Assembly (NCBI RefSeq): GCF_016595795.1
Contig: NZ_JAENHN010000053.1
Location: 171,375-235,374, forward strand
Reading direction: 5' to 3'
DNA: 64,000 nt
DNA from: Clostridium yunnanense
GTDB taxonomy: Bacteria > Bacillota > Clostridia > Clostridiales > Clostridiaceae
This document shows, piece after piece, positions 16,804-25,227 of the stretch. Every line of letters begins with the position of its first letter. The first letter of the stretch is position 1. The position numbers were made by a program, and so were the translations under genes. Below the pieces are notes generated by a model. That model searched no databases. It had not been told where the DNA came from and was given only the letters and a program-made list of their open reading frames with translations.

Positions 16804-18036
16804 TTAGATAATTCCACCGTAAGCATCTTCACCATGTTGTGATACATCTAATCCTGCTTGTTCATCTTCATCTTTTACTCTTAAAGCTGATACTGCATTC
16901 ATTACTTTTAATATTATAAATGTAATTATAGCAGAATATGCAACTGTTGCCAGTATAGCAACTAATTGAGCCCCTAAAAGATTAATGTTTCCGTATATTA
17001 AGCCATCTGCTCCTGCTGAATTTACTGCTTTTGAAGCGAATATACCAGTTGCTATACCACCCCATATACCGCCTATTCCATGACATCCAAAAGCATCTAA
17101 AGCATCATCATATCCGAACTTTTTCTTAAGCACAGTTACCGCGTAGAAGCATATTGCTCCACCTAAAAGACCTATCGCTAATGCTGAGATTGGAGTTACA
17201 AATCCAGCGCCTGGAGTTATAGCAACAAGACCAGCAACAGCACCACTTGCTATACCAAGTGAAGTGACTTTCTTTCTGTGGATATATTCACATAATCCCC
17301 AGCTGATTGCTGACATAGCAGCAGAGGTATTTGTTGTTATAAATGCATTAAGTGCAACATCATTTATAGCTAAAGCACTACCAGCGTTAAATCCAAACCA
17401 CCCAAACCATAACACTCCTGCCCCAAGAACTGTCATTGGTATATTGTGTGGAGTTATTGTTTCTAATCTCTTTCTCTTACCTAGTACTATTGCGAAAACT
17501 AACGCTGAAACACCTGAACTTATATGAACAACATTACCTCCTGCAAAATCTAATGCACCAAGGTTTCTAATCCATCCACCTACACCCCATACCCAGTGCG
17601 CAACAGGATCATACACAAAAGTGCTCCAAAGTAATATGAATACTGCAAAAGATAAAAATTTAACTCTTTCAGCTACTGCTCCAGATATTAAAGCTGGAGT
17701 TATTATTGCAAACATAAGTTGGAATAACATGAATGCTTGATGAGGTATTGTAGCTGCATAATCAGCATTTGGTGCGAAGGTTACACCATTTAGCCCCCAG
17801 AAATTGAATCCTCCTAGAATCCCACCAATATCCGTTCCAAAACATAATGTATATCCGATAAGAATCCATTGAATTGATACTATTGCTACTGCTGCATAGC
17901 TATGCATTGTAGTACTTAGTACATTCTTTCTTCTTACCATTCCTCCATAAAATAATGCTAGACCTGGAGTCATTAACATAACTAATGCTGTTGCAAAGAT
18001 TACAAAGGTTGTATCTGCTCCGTTTACCCCGTTCAT
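16804..18036 (-). CDS. amtB: Ammonium transporter
   Basis: A 410-residue Amt family channel with about eleven membrane helices. Family motifs include TPGLALFYGGMVRRKN near the start, the pore His in GGNVVHISSG, the family block GWFGFNAGSA and the second pore His in DAFGCHGIGGIWGG. It conducts ammonium under nitrogen limitation. The short acidic C-terminal tail (DEDEQAGLDVSQHGEDAYGG) is the part that contacts PII. It is the first gene of the amtB-glnK operon and a run GGGGGAAAA precedes the ATG. Confidence 0.96.
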   Translation of the reverse strand: MNGVNGADTTFVIFATALVMLMTPGLALFYGGMVRRKNVLSTTMHSYAAVAIVSIQWILIGYTLCFGTDIGGILGGFNFWGLNGVTFAPNADYAATIPHQAFMLFQLMFAIITPALISGAVAERVKFLSFAVFILLWSTFVYDPVAHWVWGVGGWIRNLGALDFAGGNVVHISSGVSALVFAIVLGKRKRLETITPHNIPMTVLGAGVLWFGWFGFNAGSALAINDVALNAFITTNTSAAMSAISWGLCEYIHRKKVTSLGIASGAVAGLVAITPGAGFVTPISALAIGLLGGAICFYAVTVLKKKFGYDDALDAFGCHGIGGIWGGIATGIFASKAVNSAGADGLIYGNINLLGAQLVAILATVAYSAIITFIILKVMNAVSALRVKDEDEQAGLDVSQHGEDAYGGII

Positions 18037-18327
18037 AAAATTTTCCCCCTTTTTAATATTATTTTTCAGTAGTCAAAATTACTAAACTACGCCTTTAAAA
18101 TTTAAATTATTTCATATTCTTATTTTATGAATCTTAAAGGGGGCTATCAACAATCTGTTAATTTTTCAATGAAAAACGGCTCATTTTTATGAAAATAAGA
18201 TTTTACTAACGTTTTCATTAGTATCTATGGATTAATTTAATATTATTTAAGTTTTTATGATGATAATCATTGTATTTTCATAATAAACTTGATATAATAT
18301 TTAACCTTGTCATATAGAAGCAAAATT

Positions 18328-18426
18328 AAAGATGTACCACTTCGAGCCGAAATCTATTTTTAAAACTCTCACCGCTACTAGTGAGAGGATTTAAAGAAAA
18401 TAAATTTCATTACAAAATAGTACATC
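18328..18426 (+). repeat. Palindromic repeat family 1, copy C
   Basis: A 99-bp copy beginning AAAGATGTACCACTTCGAGC, with central CTCTCACC...GTGAGAGG and ending TAGTACATC. It lies about 290 bp upstream of amtB, beside the end of the EFR1 gene. Confidence 0.85.
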
Positions 18427-18505
18427 CATATATTTGTAGTTCCATATTTAGATTAGTTTTATTTTTACTAAATGATAAGATTCAAAATTTTATAAGTATT
18501 TATGA

Positions 18506-19297
18506 TTATCTAATTACTAACTCATTAGATTTTATATTTTTATTAGTATATCTATTCCTTTTCTCTGTTCCTTTTCCGTATTGTATTGCTTTGACAGGAC
18601 ACCAATTTATACATGCTAAGCATTGTGTACACTTTTCTCCCCATTTAGGTTTTCCATTGACTTTTATAGTATTAGAAACACAAATCTTTTCACATAATCC
18701 ACAAGAAATACATTTACTGTTTGCATAAAACTTTTTGGTGTTATTCAATGCAAATTTGTTAAAAAGAGGACTAACTATCTTTGTTAGAGGCTTATCATAA
18801 AAAGTGTTTACACTTTCAAATACATTTGATTTTCTATTCTTTATATTTTCAGTTATATATTCTACATAATCTTTTGCCTTGCTAAGTTTTTCTTCAGTAA
18901 TCTTCTCATTATCAATATCTGAAGATACAATATAGTTATTTGGCATGCGAACCACAAATCCGCTATTTAAAATAATATTTTTTTCTTTTATTAATTTTTC
19001 AAAGGCTTTTAATAAATGTCCACTATTTTCTCCGCAAGTGGCTACAGCATAAACATAATTATCTTTATAATTTTTTAATATTAACTTATCTATAAAGGCT
19101 TCTACTACCTTTGGTGCTGCCCAAGCGTAAGTTGGAAAAACAAAACCTATAGCTTCATTTTCTTTTAAGCAATAAACATATTCTTCACTAGAATCATTTA
19201 TTACTGATGCTATCGACGTATAATCATCACCTATATTTTTAGCTATACTCTTAGCTACATATAGTGAATTACCTGTACCTGAAAAATAAAATATCAT
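18506..19297 (-). CDS. EFR1 family flavodoxin-ferredoxin protein
   Basis: A 263-residue protein. The N-terminal flavodoxin-like domain begins IFYFSGTGNSLYVAK (FMN phosphate loop). The C-terminal domain has two 4Fe-4S motifs, CISCGLCEKIC and CTQCLACINWCP. This flavodoxin-plus-ferredoxin arrangement defines the EFR1 family common in anaerobic clostridia, presumably a low-potential electron carrier. It starts 19 bp after the recQ stop and is probably co-transcribed, but no biochemical link to RecQ is known to me. Confidence 0.92.
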   Translation of the reverse strand: MIFYFSGTGNSLYVAKSIAKNIGDDYTSIASVINDSSEEYVYCLKENEAIGFVFPTYAWAAPKVVEAFIDKLILKNYKDNYVYAVATCGENSGHLLKAFEKLIKEKNIILNSGFVVRMPNNYIVSSDIDNEKITEEKLSKAKDYVEYITENIKNRKSNVFESVNTFYDKPLTKIVSPLFNKFALNNTKKFYANSKCISCGLCEKICVSNTIKVNGKPKWGEKCTQCLACINWCPVKAIQYGKGTEKRNRYTNKNIKSNELVIR

Positions 19298-19316
19298 ACC
19301 CTCACCCCATAAAAAA

Positions 19317-21554
19317 TCATATTGCTAATCTCTTCTTTAACAATGCCACCTTTATGTGATCATAAGTTATGGCATCGTCAACCTTTTCTTTTATTGGCTT
19401 AAGTTTATCATCGCCAAGTTCTTTGACTACTTCTAGTATAACTGTTTCTTGCTCTTTACTAAGTATATCGCTAAAATCTACTAAAAAATCTATTTGATTT
19501 CCTTCCAAAACATACTGCTCTAAGTGGCTACACACAGTAGAAATAGTTATTTCACGCTCTTTTGCTATCTTTAATAAACTAAGATTTTCTCTAAGCATAT
19601 CAATTGTTAGCATAAAGGACTTTTTCTTTCCTTCTTTTGGTTCTTTTACTGTTTTCGCTTTTTTAGAAGTTACTTCGTCTAACTTCATTTGTTCAGTATT
19701 GGTCTTTGTATTCTTTTCTTTGTTCTTATAATCAAACTGCACTTCAATTTTATTACTTTCCACATACTCTACAACCACATTAAGAAATCTTTCCCCATAC
19801 TTATTTAGCTTAAGCTCACCTACTCCAGATATATCACTAAGCTCTTCCATAGTTCTTGGCATTCTTCCGCTAATTTCCTTCAAAGTTGAATCTCCAAATA
19901 CAATATATGGTGGTACTTTTTCTTGAACAGCAATTTCTCTTCTGAGATTTCTAAGTATATCAAATAACGCATTGTCTTCTATGATCTTGCTTACTTTCTG
20001 TATTTCTTTAAACCAAACCTCTTCTTCACCTCTGAGTACAGCCATAGACCTTTCATTTAATCTTACCACAGGATATTCACCTTCATCATAGCTCAATATC
20101 CTATGTGAAACTAAAGTGTTTATAAAATTTTTAAGATCATCTTTTGAGTAATCTTTCATTATTCCATAGGTTGAAAGTCTGTGAAAACCTAGATCCTTTA
20201 TCTTTTTATTCTCTGAACCTCTTAAAGTATCTATTAGAACTGTTGCTCCATATGATCTTTTCATCCTAAACACACAGGATAGAACCTTTTGTGCATCTAG
20301 AGTTTTGTTTGTAAGCTCGCCTTCTACTTCACAGTTACTGCAGTTGTTACAGTGTTTATCATATTGTTCACCAAAATAATTCAGTATATATTTTCTATAA
20401 CAATCATTACTATATACCATATCAGTCATGCTTTGAAGTTTCTTATATTCGTTAACTTTTCGTGATTCATTACCAGTTCCAATATCGATAATATACTTTT
20501 GTGTATGTATATCTCCGGGAGAAAATAAAAGTATAGCCTCACTCTCTTCCCCATCTCTTCCTGCTCTACCAATCTCCTGATAATATCCTTCTATATTTTT
20601 AGGCATGTTATAATGAATAACATATCGAATATTAGGTTTATCTATTCCCATCCCGAAAGCATTTGTAGCAATCATTACATTATATCTATCATAAACGAAA
20701 TCTTCTTGATTCTTGCTTCTCTCTTCATCACCTAGTCCCGCATGATATCTAGTACAACTTATATCTTTACCACTTAATTGCTCATAAAGAGAATCCACTT
20801 CTTTTCTGGTAGCAGCATATATAATTCCAGCTGAATCAATATTCTTCTTTATGAAGTCAACAATATATTTCTTTTTATTAACACCTTTAACGACTTTTAT
20901 CTTTATATTTGCTCTATCAAATCCAGATATGAAAACCTTAGGCTCTCTTAACCCTAAAAGTTTTATTATATCTTCTCTTACTTCATTTGTAGCAGTTGCA
21001 GTAAACGCTGCTACTATAGGCCTTACTTTTAATATACTTATAAAACTTTTGATAAACCTGTAGCTAGTTCTAAAATCATGTCCCCACTGTGATACACAAT
21101 GCGCCTCATCAATAGCTACTAAACCAACCTGAACTTTAGATACTAAGTCCAAAAACTGTGAAGTTTCAAGTCTTTCTGGAGCAACATATAGTATTTTCAA
21201 ATTTCCTTCCAATGCTAATTGAAAAATCTCATCTATCTCTCTACTCGATAAGGTACTGTTTATATATGCTGACTCGATTCCTATATCTCTAATTGCATCT
21301 ACTTGATCCTTCATAAGTGATATCAAAGGAGAAACGACAATTGTAAGTCCTTCTACAATCATTGCAGGAACTTGATAACATATAGACTTTCCTCCACCTG
21401 TTGGCATAATGGCTACAGCATCATTACCATTTAAAATTTCATCTATAATCTGCTTCTGCCCAGGTCTAAAAGAACTATATCCATAGTATTTATTTAAAAC
21501 TTCTAAAGCTCTATCATTAAAATCTTTTGTATTCATATCTAAATCTAAATTCAT
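19317..21554 (-). CDS. recQ: ATP-dependent DNA helicase RecQ
   Basis: A full-length RecQ of about 745 residues: helicase motif I MPTGGGKSICYQ, motif II AIDEAHCVSQWGHDFR, motif VI QEIGRAGRDG, then a four-Cys zinc module (CYRKYILNYFG...HCNNCSNC), a winged helix, and an HRDC domain (MPRTMEELSDISGVGELKL). The C-terminal extension resembles the helix-turn-helix module often attached to Firmicute RecQ (LLKIAKEREITISTVCSHLE). RecQ unwinds 3'-5' in recombination and repair. The frame extends to 21623, but GGAGGAG lies 11 nt before the ATG at 21554, which I take as the start. Confidence 0.95.
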   Translation of the reverse strand: MNLDLDMNTKDFNDRALEVLNKYYGYSSFRPGQKQIIDEILNGNDAVAIMPTGGGKSICYQVPAMIVEGLTIVVSPLISLMKDQVDAIRDIGIESAYINSTLSSREIDEIFQLALEGNLKILYVAPERLETSQFLDLVSKVQVGLVAIDEAHCVSQWGHDFRTSYRFIKSFISILKVRPIVAAFTATATNEVREDIIKLLGLREPKVFISGFDRANIKIKVVKGVNKKKYIVDFIKKNIDSAGIIYAATRKEVDSLYEQLSGKDISCTRYHAGLGDEERSKNQEDFVYDRYNVMIATNAFGMGIDKPNIRYVIHYNMPKNIEGYYQEIGRAGRDGEESEAILLFSPGDIHTQKYIIDIGTGNESRKVNEYKKLQSMTDMVYSNDCYRKYILNYFGEQYDKHCNNCSNCEVEGELTNKTLDAQKVLSCVFRMKRSYGATVLIDTLRGSENKKIKDLGFHRLSTYGIMKDYSKDDLKNFINTLVSHRILSYDEGEYPVVRLNERSMAVLRGEEEVWFKEIQKVSKIIEDNALFDILRNLRREIAVQEKVPPYIVFGDSTLKEISGRMPRTMEELSDISGVGELKLNKYGERFLNVVVEYVESNKIEVQFDYKNKEKNTKTNTEQMKLDEVTSKKAKTVKEPKEGKKKSFMLTIDMLRENLSLLKIAKEREITISTVCSHLEQYVLEGNQIDFLVDFSDILSKEQETVILEVVKELGDDKLKPIKEKVDDAITYDHIKVALLKKRLAI

Positions 21555-21871
21555 TTCTGATGTTACTCCTCCTATATAAAAACATAACTCTTGTAAAAAA
21601 TCCCATCTAAAATTATATCCCATTTTTTCACTGTATAACTTACTAACATAATTTATATTTTTAAATTCAGCTTTAGGCTCTAAAAAGCTTTAAAAATATT
21701 CTTAGGATTATGCTATCCTTTTTAATTATAGCATAACTTCATTCTCCAAACTTCTTGTCCTTACATCTGTTATTAATTACTATAACTTGCATTATTCTTT
21801 TGTTTAAATATTAACTTCTGCAAATAATTATTAGCCAATAATCACAGAAGCGACTTATTTCTAAAGAATAA

Positions 21872-21909
21872 AAAATGCTACAATTATTATAAAATAACAG
21901 TAGCATTTT
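21872..21909 (-). terminator. Terminator of the ABC exporter operon
   Basis: AAAATGCTAC (21872-21881) pairs with GTAGCATTTT (21900-21909); on the minus strand a TTTTTT tract follows. It lies 83 bp after the last permease gene. Confidence 0.65.
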
Positions 21910-21991
21910 AATATAGTTTAATTAAAATAATATTTAGTTTTATCGATGAGCAACTCAAATATAGGCTATATTTTATAATTAAGTTGTACTT

Positions 21992-22789
21992 CTATAGTTT
22001 GTTTATAATCAAATTACCTGACTCATACTTCTTAAGTCCATTGTAAAATGCTACATAGGCAATAGTTATCCATACTACTGTAACTGCTAAAACTTCTAGC
22101 GCTTTTATCAAAGAAAAATTTATTACAATTTCTGCTGGAATATAAACCATGAATACTGTTGGGATAGCTGTATAAAGCACATATTTTATTGCTCCTTTAA
22201 AAATACCTTCTGGATATATTGAAAAACTAATCATGAATTCAGTTACAAGTTGAGCTAAACTATCTAAATTGCCTGCATAGAAGCTAAAACTATGACAGGT
22301 TATAAGTACTGAAGCAAATATGAGAGCTCCAGTGATGCAGAACAGAATGAACAACATAAAGCTTTTGATATGAAAGCCATTCATGATAATAAATAATATT
22401 ACTCCATACAGAGTATCTCCCCATGCTGAAACTATTGTTTTAGAACATAGTATGTTTATAAGAGCATCTTTCGGCTGAAGTAGATAAGTATCTAATTCTC
22501 CATTTAGTATCATTTTTGTTATATTTCCTACGTTACCAAAAACCAAAAAGCTTACTCCAAAACTAGTGGACATTATAGACCAAAGCATCATAACATCTTT
22601 AAACCCATAGCCTCCTATAGAATTTACATTATTAAATAATACCCACCAGAAAAATATAAACGCAGAATTATTTAGTATCATTCCAAAAACTTGTACTAAA
22701 AAACTCACTCTATATTCCATTACGGCAGATAGGTTGAATTTAAAATAATATAATATTAATTTTATTGATTTTCTAACCTCCATTAACAT
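21992..22789 (-). CDS. ABC-2 type permease (second subunit)
   Basis: A 265-residue permease with six hydrophobic segments. It is the third gene of a three-gene ABC exporter and overlaps the preceding permease gene by 17 bp, suggesting translational coupling. It matches the paired-permease layout (ABC-2/DUF990-like) that accompanies ATPases of the type encoded upstream. Such systems export unknown substrates, possibly lipids or peptides. An alternative ATG lies two codons downstream. Confidence 0.82.
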   Translation of the reverse strand: MLMEVRKSIKLILYYFKFNLSAVMEYRVSFLVQVFGMILNNSAFIFFWWVLFNNVNSIGGYGFKDVMMLWSIMSTSFGVSFLVFGNVGNITKMILNGELDTYLLQPKDALINILCSKTIVSAWGDTLYGVILFIIMNGFHIKSFMLFILFCITGALIFASVLITCHSFSFYAGNLDSLAQLVTEFMISFSIYPEGIFKGAIKYVLYTAIPTVFMVYIPAEIVINFSLIKALEVLAVTVVWITIAYVAFYNGLKKYESGNLIINKL

Positions 22790-23570
22790 TTAGATTTCTT
22801 GCCCCCTTTCTATACATTGCTGCTGACAGGAAGATAAATATACCAAGATACAAAAGTTGAAGCATAAACTGCCTTGAAAAATCATAAAAAGAGAAATTAA
22901 CTGCTAATTTTGCAGGTACATAAGTTACGTAAGAAAAAGGAAGAAAATTAGAGATATTCTTTAGCCATTTTGGGAAAAGTTCTATAGGCATAAGCATTCC
23001 GCCTAATGTAAAGATAAGTTTTGAGTAAATCCAAAAGAAAGCATTATTGTCTTCAAACCAAAATGAGGTTAGCGCTATAGTTATATAAATGAAAAAATTT
23101 ATTATGCAACCCACCACCAATGATATGAATATAAAAGGCAGAGAAACTAAGTTGAAGCTATTAAGCGGCCCTACATATATCACTCCAATTATTATTCCTA
23201 TAAGACCATTTGTTAACAGTTTAATTCCTAATTCTCCTATAAAATACGAAAAGCAATATGCGATGTAATTATAAGGTTTATTTAATAGATATGCTATATT
23301 ACCTGTCTTTACATCATCATTTACTTGAAGATGTATATCCGTTCGTGATAAGGTTACAAGTTCTGTAAATATCAAGTACCATATCATTTGATTTAAGCTA
23401 AATCCCGCTATTGTATTGCCCTTGCTACCATATACGTTCTTCCAAAGCATCAAATATATAAACATTATAAATACGAAGAATAAGTTTTTGCTTATAAAAT
23501 TCCAAAAGTAAACTAAGTTGTTAGACATGTTTATCTTTGATATTTGTAGATACTTATAAATTAGCCGCAT
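22773..23570 (-). CDS. ABC-2 type permease (first subunit)
   Basis: A 265-residue permease with six predicted membrane segments. It overlaps the ATPase gene by 17 bp and the second permease by 17 bp, so all three are translated together. A cytoplasmic loop with LTLSRTDIHLQVNDDVKTGN, which contains the run typical of this family before the third segment, supports the ABC-2/DUF990-like assignment. The two permeases are distant paralogues and probably form a heterodimer. Confidence 0.82.
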   Translation of the reverse strand: MRLIYKYLQISKINMSNNLVYFWNFISKNLFFVFIMFIYLMLWKNVYGSKGNTIAGFSLNQMIWYLIFTELVTLSRTDIHLQVNDDVKTGNIAYLLNKPYNYIAYCFSYFIGELGIKLLTNGLIGIIIGVIYVGPLNSFNLVSLPFIFISLVVGCIINFFIYITIALTSFWFEDNNAFFWIYSKLIFTLGGMLMPIELFPKWLKNISNFLPFSYVTYVPAKLAVNFSFYDFSRQFMLQLLYLGIFIFLSAAMYRKGARNLNVNGG

Positions 23571-24558
23571 GAACTTCCCCTCCCCTATTAGATCTATATA
23601 TATGAGAGATTATATCTTCTAACGAAGGATCTGATATTGTTATATCCTTTACTCTTCCTTTATTTATTAGATTATTTAAAACAACTTCTATATCTTGATT
23701 TGATGTATCAACTTCAACTTTTAAGGCATTTTCCTTATTTTTTATTATATTAAGATCTTTATCCATTATGTTTACTGAGGCATCATACTTTATATTAATA
23801 ACTTTCTTATTTAAATAATTATGCTTAAGATCCTTTATGCTTTCATTTAATACTATTTCTCCATGATTTATTATTATAGCTCTTTTACATAGCTGTTCTA
23901 TATCTCCAGAATCATGTGAGGTTAAAAATATCGTTGTTTTTTCTTCACTATTTAACTTAATAATTAAATCTCTTATATTCTGCTTAACTACAACATCCAA
24001 TCCTATTGTAGGCTCATCTAAAAATATTATTTCTGGCTCATGAAGTATGGATGCTGCTATTTCACATCTTATTCTCTGACCTAAAGAAAGCTTTCTAACA
24101 GGTATATCCATAAGTTCCTCTATCTCAAATATTTCTTTTAGATAGTTTATCCTTCTTTTAAGTTTGTTTTTATCCATATCATAGATATTACCTAATAAAT
24201 TAAAACTATCTATTGGAGGGAGGTGAAACCACAGCTGTGATTTCTGGCCGAAAACAGTTCCTATGTTATAGCTTAACTGCTTTCTCTCCTTCGCAGGATT
24301 CATTCCAGCAACCTCAATGTGCCCACTACTAGAATGAAGTATGCCTGTCATCATTTTTATAGTTGTTGACTTTCCTGCACCATTTGGACCAATGAAAGCC
24401 AAAATCTCTCCCTTCTGAACACTAAAGGAAATATTATTTACTGCTTCAATTTCCCGATAGCTTGGAGAGATAATTGAACGTAAACTTCCTTTTAATCCTG
24501 GCTCCTTAGTTTTAACTTTAAACTTTTTGTACAAGTTTCTTACTGTAATTATTTCCAC
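23554..24558 (-). CDS. ABC exporter ATP-binding protein
   Basis: A 334-residue ATPase: Walker A GPNGAGKSTT, Q-loop VFGQKSQLWFHLPP, signature LSLGQRIRCEIA, Walker B IIFLDEPTIGLD and the switch His in LTSHD. The unusual Q-loop extension (QLWFHLPPIDSF) is typical of ATPases paired with two DUF990-like permeases. A C-terminal domain of about 90 residues follows the core. It is the first gene of the exporter operon; AGGAGGTAGTATAAG precedes the ATG. The substrate is unknown. Confidence 0.92.
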   Translation of the reverse strand: MEIITVRNLYKKFKVKTKEPGLKGSLRSIISPSYREIEAVNNISFSVQKGEILAFIGPNGAGKSTTIKMMTGILHSSSGHIEVAGMNPAKERKQLSYNIGTVFGQKSQLWFHLPPIDSFNLLGNIYDMDKNKLKRRINYLKEIFEIEELMDIPVRKLSLGQRIRCEIAASILHEPEIIFLDEPTIGLDVVVKQNIRDLIIKLNSEEKTTIFLTSHDSGDIEQLCKRAIIINHGEIVLNESIKDLKHNYLNKKVINIKYDASVNIMDKDLNIIKNKENALKVEVDTSNQDIEVVLNNLINKGRVKDITISDPSLEDIISHIYRSNRGGEVHAANL

Positions 24559-24617
24559 TTATACTACCTCCTTCATTGATTTTTATATAAAATTCAAGCT
24601 ATGCTTTAATGATACTT

Positions 24618-24707
24618 TTGAAATTAATTGGTTATGCAGGAGATGCTCTATGAGCGAGCTATTAGAATTAAATGGTTTTTTCAGATGGAATGGCCAATTA
24701 ATTTCAA
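24618..24707 (+). repeat. IR-bounded element, full copy (family 2)
   Basis: Bounded by perfect 14-bp inverted repeats TTGAAATTAATTGG (24618-24631) and CCAATTAATTTCAA (24694-24707). The interior has AGGAG and a short ORF. A half copy lies at 28454-28507 and a scar-like solo palindrome at 27609-27626. It looks like a miniature mobile element. Confidence 0.65.
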
Positions 24708-24718
24708 CACAGTGTTAA
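24650..24718 (+). CDS. Possible 22-residue micro-ORF in the family 2 element
   Basis: An ATG at 24650 is preceded 9 nt upstream by AGGAG and opens a 22-codon frame starting MSELLELNGFFRWNG and ending in Cys. It runs through the right inverted repeat and stops at 24718. The half copy at 28454 keeps the same ribosome site and ATG but has TAG as third codon, so it is dead there. It could be a chance frame or a real peptide. I recognise no homologue. Confidence 0.3.
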   Translation: MSELLELNGFFRWNGQLISTQC

Positions 24719-24721
24719 AAC

Positions 24722-24914
24722 AAAAAAGTCGCTGAAGCGATCTTCTTCAGTGGGCTTTTTTAACGCATCTGCCTTTCCGAATGCATATAAGGAAAATTTG
24801 GCGGGCGAATAAGTTTTATTTTTTTACTGTATAAACATAAAAACTTCTAAAATCAACGAAATATTAAGGTTGAACCGACATAAAAATTTCATATTTTCTT
24901 ATACAGTAAAAAAA
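24722..24914 (+). repeat. Composite repeat (family 3), long copy 1
   Basis: About 190 bp. It starts with a terminator-like hairpin (CTGAAG...CTTCAG then TTTTTTAACGCATCTG). It then has a segment flanked by a perfect 15-bp inverted repeat, TTTTTTACTGTATAA (24820-24834) and its complement (24899-24913). Bases 55130-55310 are a diverged second copy; fragments lie at 28336-28384 and 3348-3424. Confidence 0.65.
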
Positions 24915-24962
24915 AGCCCAAAAGACAAATCTCATCTCGAGACTCGTCCTTTAGGCTTTTGT
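24909..24962 (+). terminator. Imperfect terminator-like hairpin
   Basis: AAAAGCCCAAAAGAC and GTCCTTTAGGCTTTT form a 15-bp stem with two wobble or mismatch positions, next to the composite repeat. No gene is adjacent on the plus strand, so its use is unclear. Confidence 0.4.
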
Positions 24963-25227
24963 CCTAAAAGTGTAGAAAAAATCCTGTATCGCTCGGACCA
25001 GTCGTACATCTACATATACCGGAACCCTAGATACACTCTCATATTATTGATATTATACATTATTTGTAAAGAATTGTAAACACAGGTTAATAGTTAGTTC
25101 ATATATTTGTAACATTTGTAATAATACTATTATATTTGCACTACTTTTTTAAAAACTTTAATGAACCATAAATATATTCCTATGAATTTTCCCAATTATT
25201 TAACAAATTAAAAATGCAGTCTATGTA
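24963..25227. other. Gene-free spacer
   Basis: 265 bp of AT-rich DNA between the repeat cluster and the chemoreceptor gene. I see no gene, promoter or further repeat in it. Confidence 0.4.

Noticed and set aside
21992..24558. Antibiotic or lantibiotic exporter assignment
   Set aside because: The subunits match the uncharacterised paired-permease type and no biosynthetic or sensor genes lie beside them.
24527..24718. 63-codon plus-strand frame containing the micro-ORF
   Set aside because: The first two thirds lie antisense to the ABC ATPase start and its leader. Only the last 22 codons have a ribosome site.
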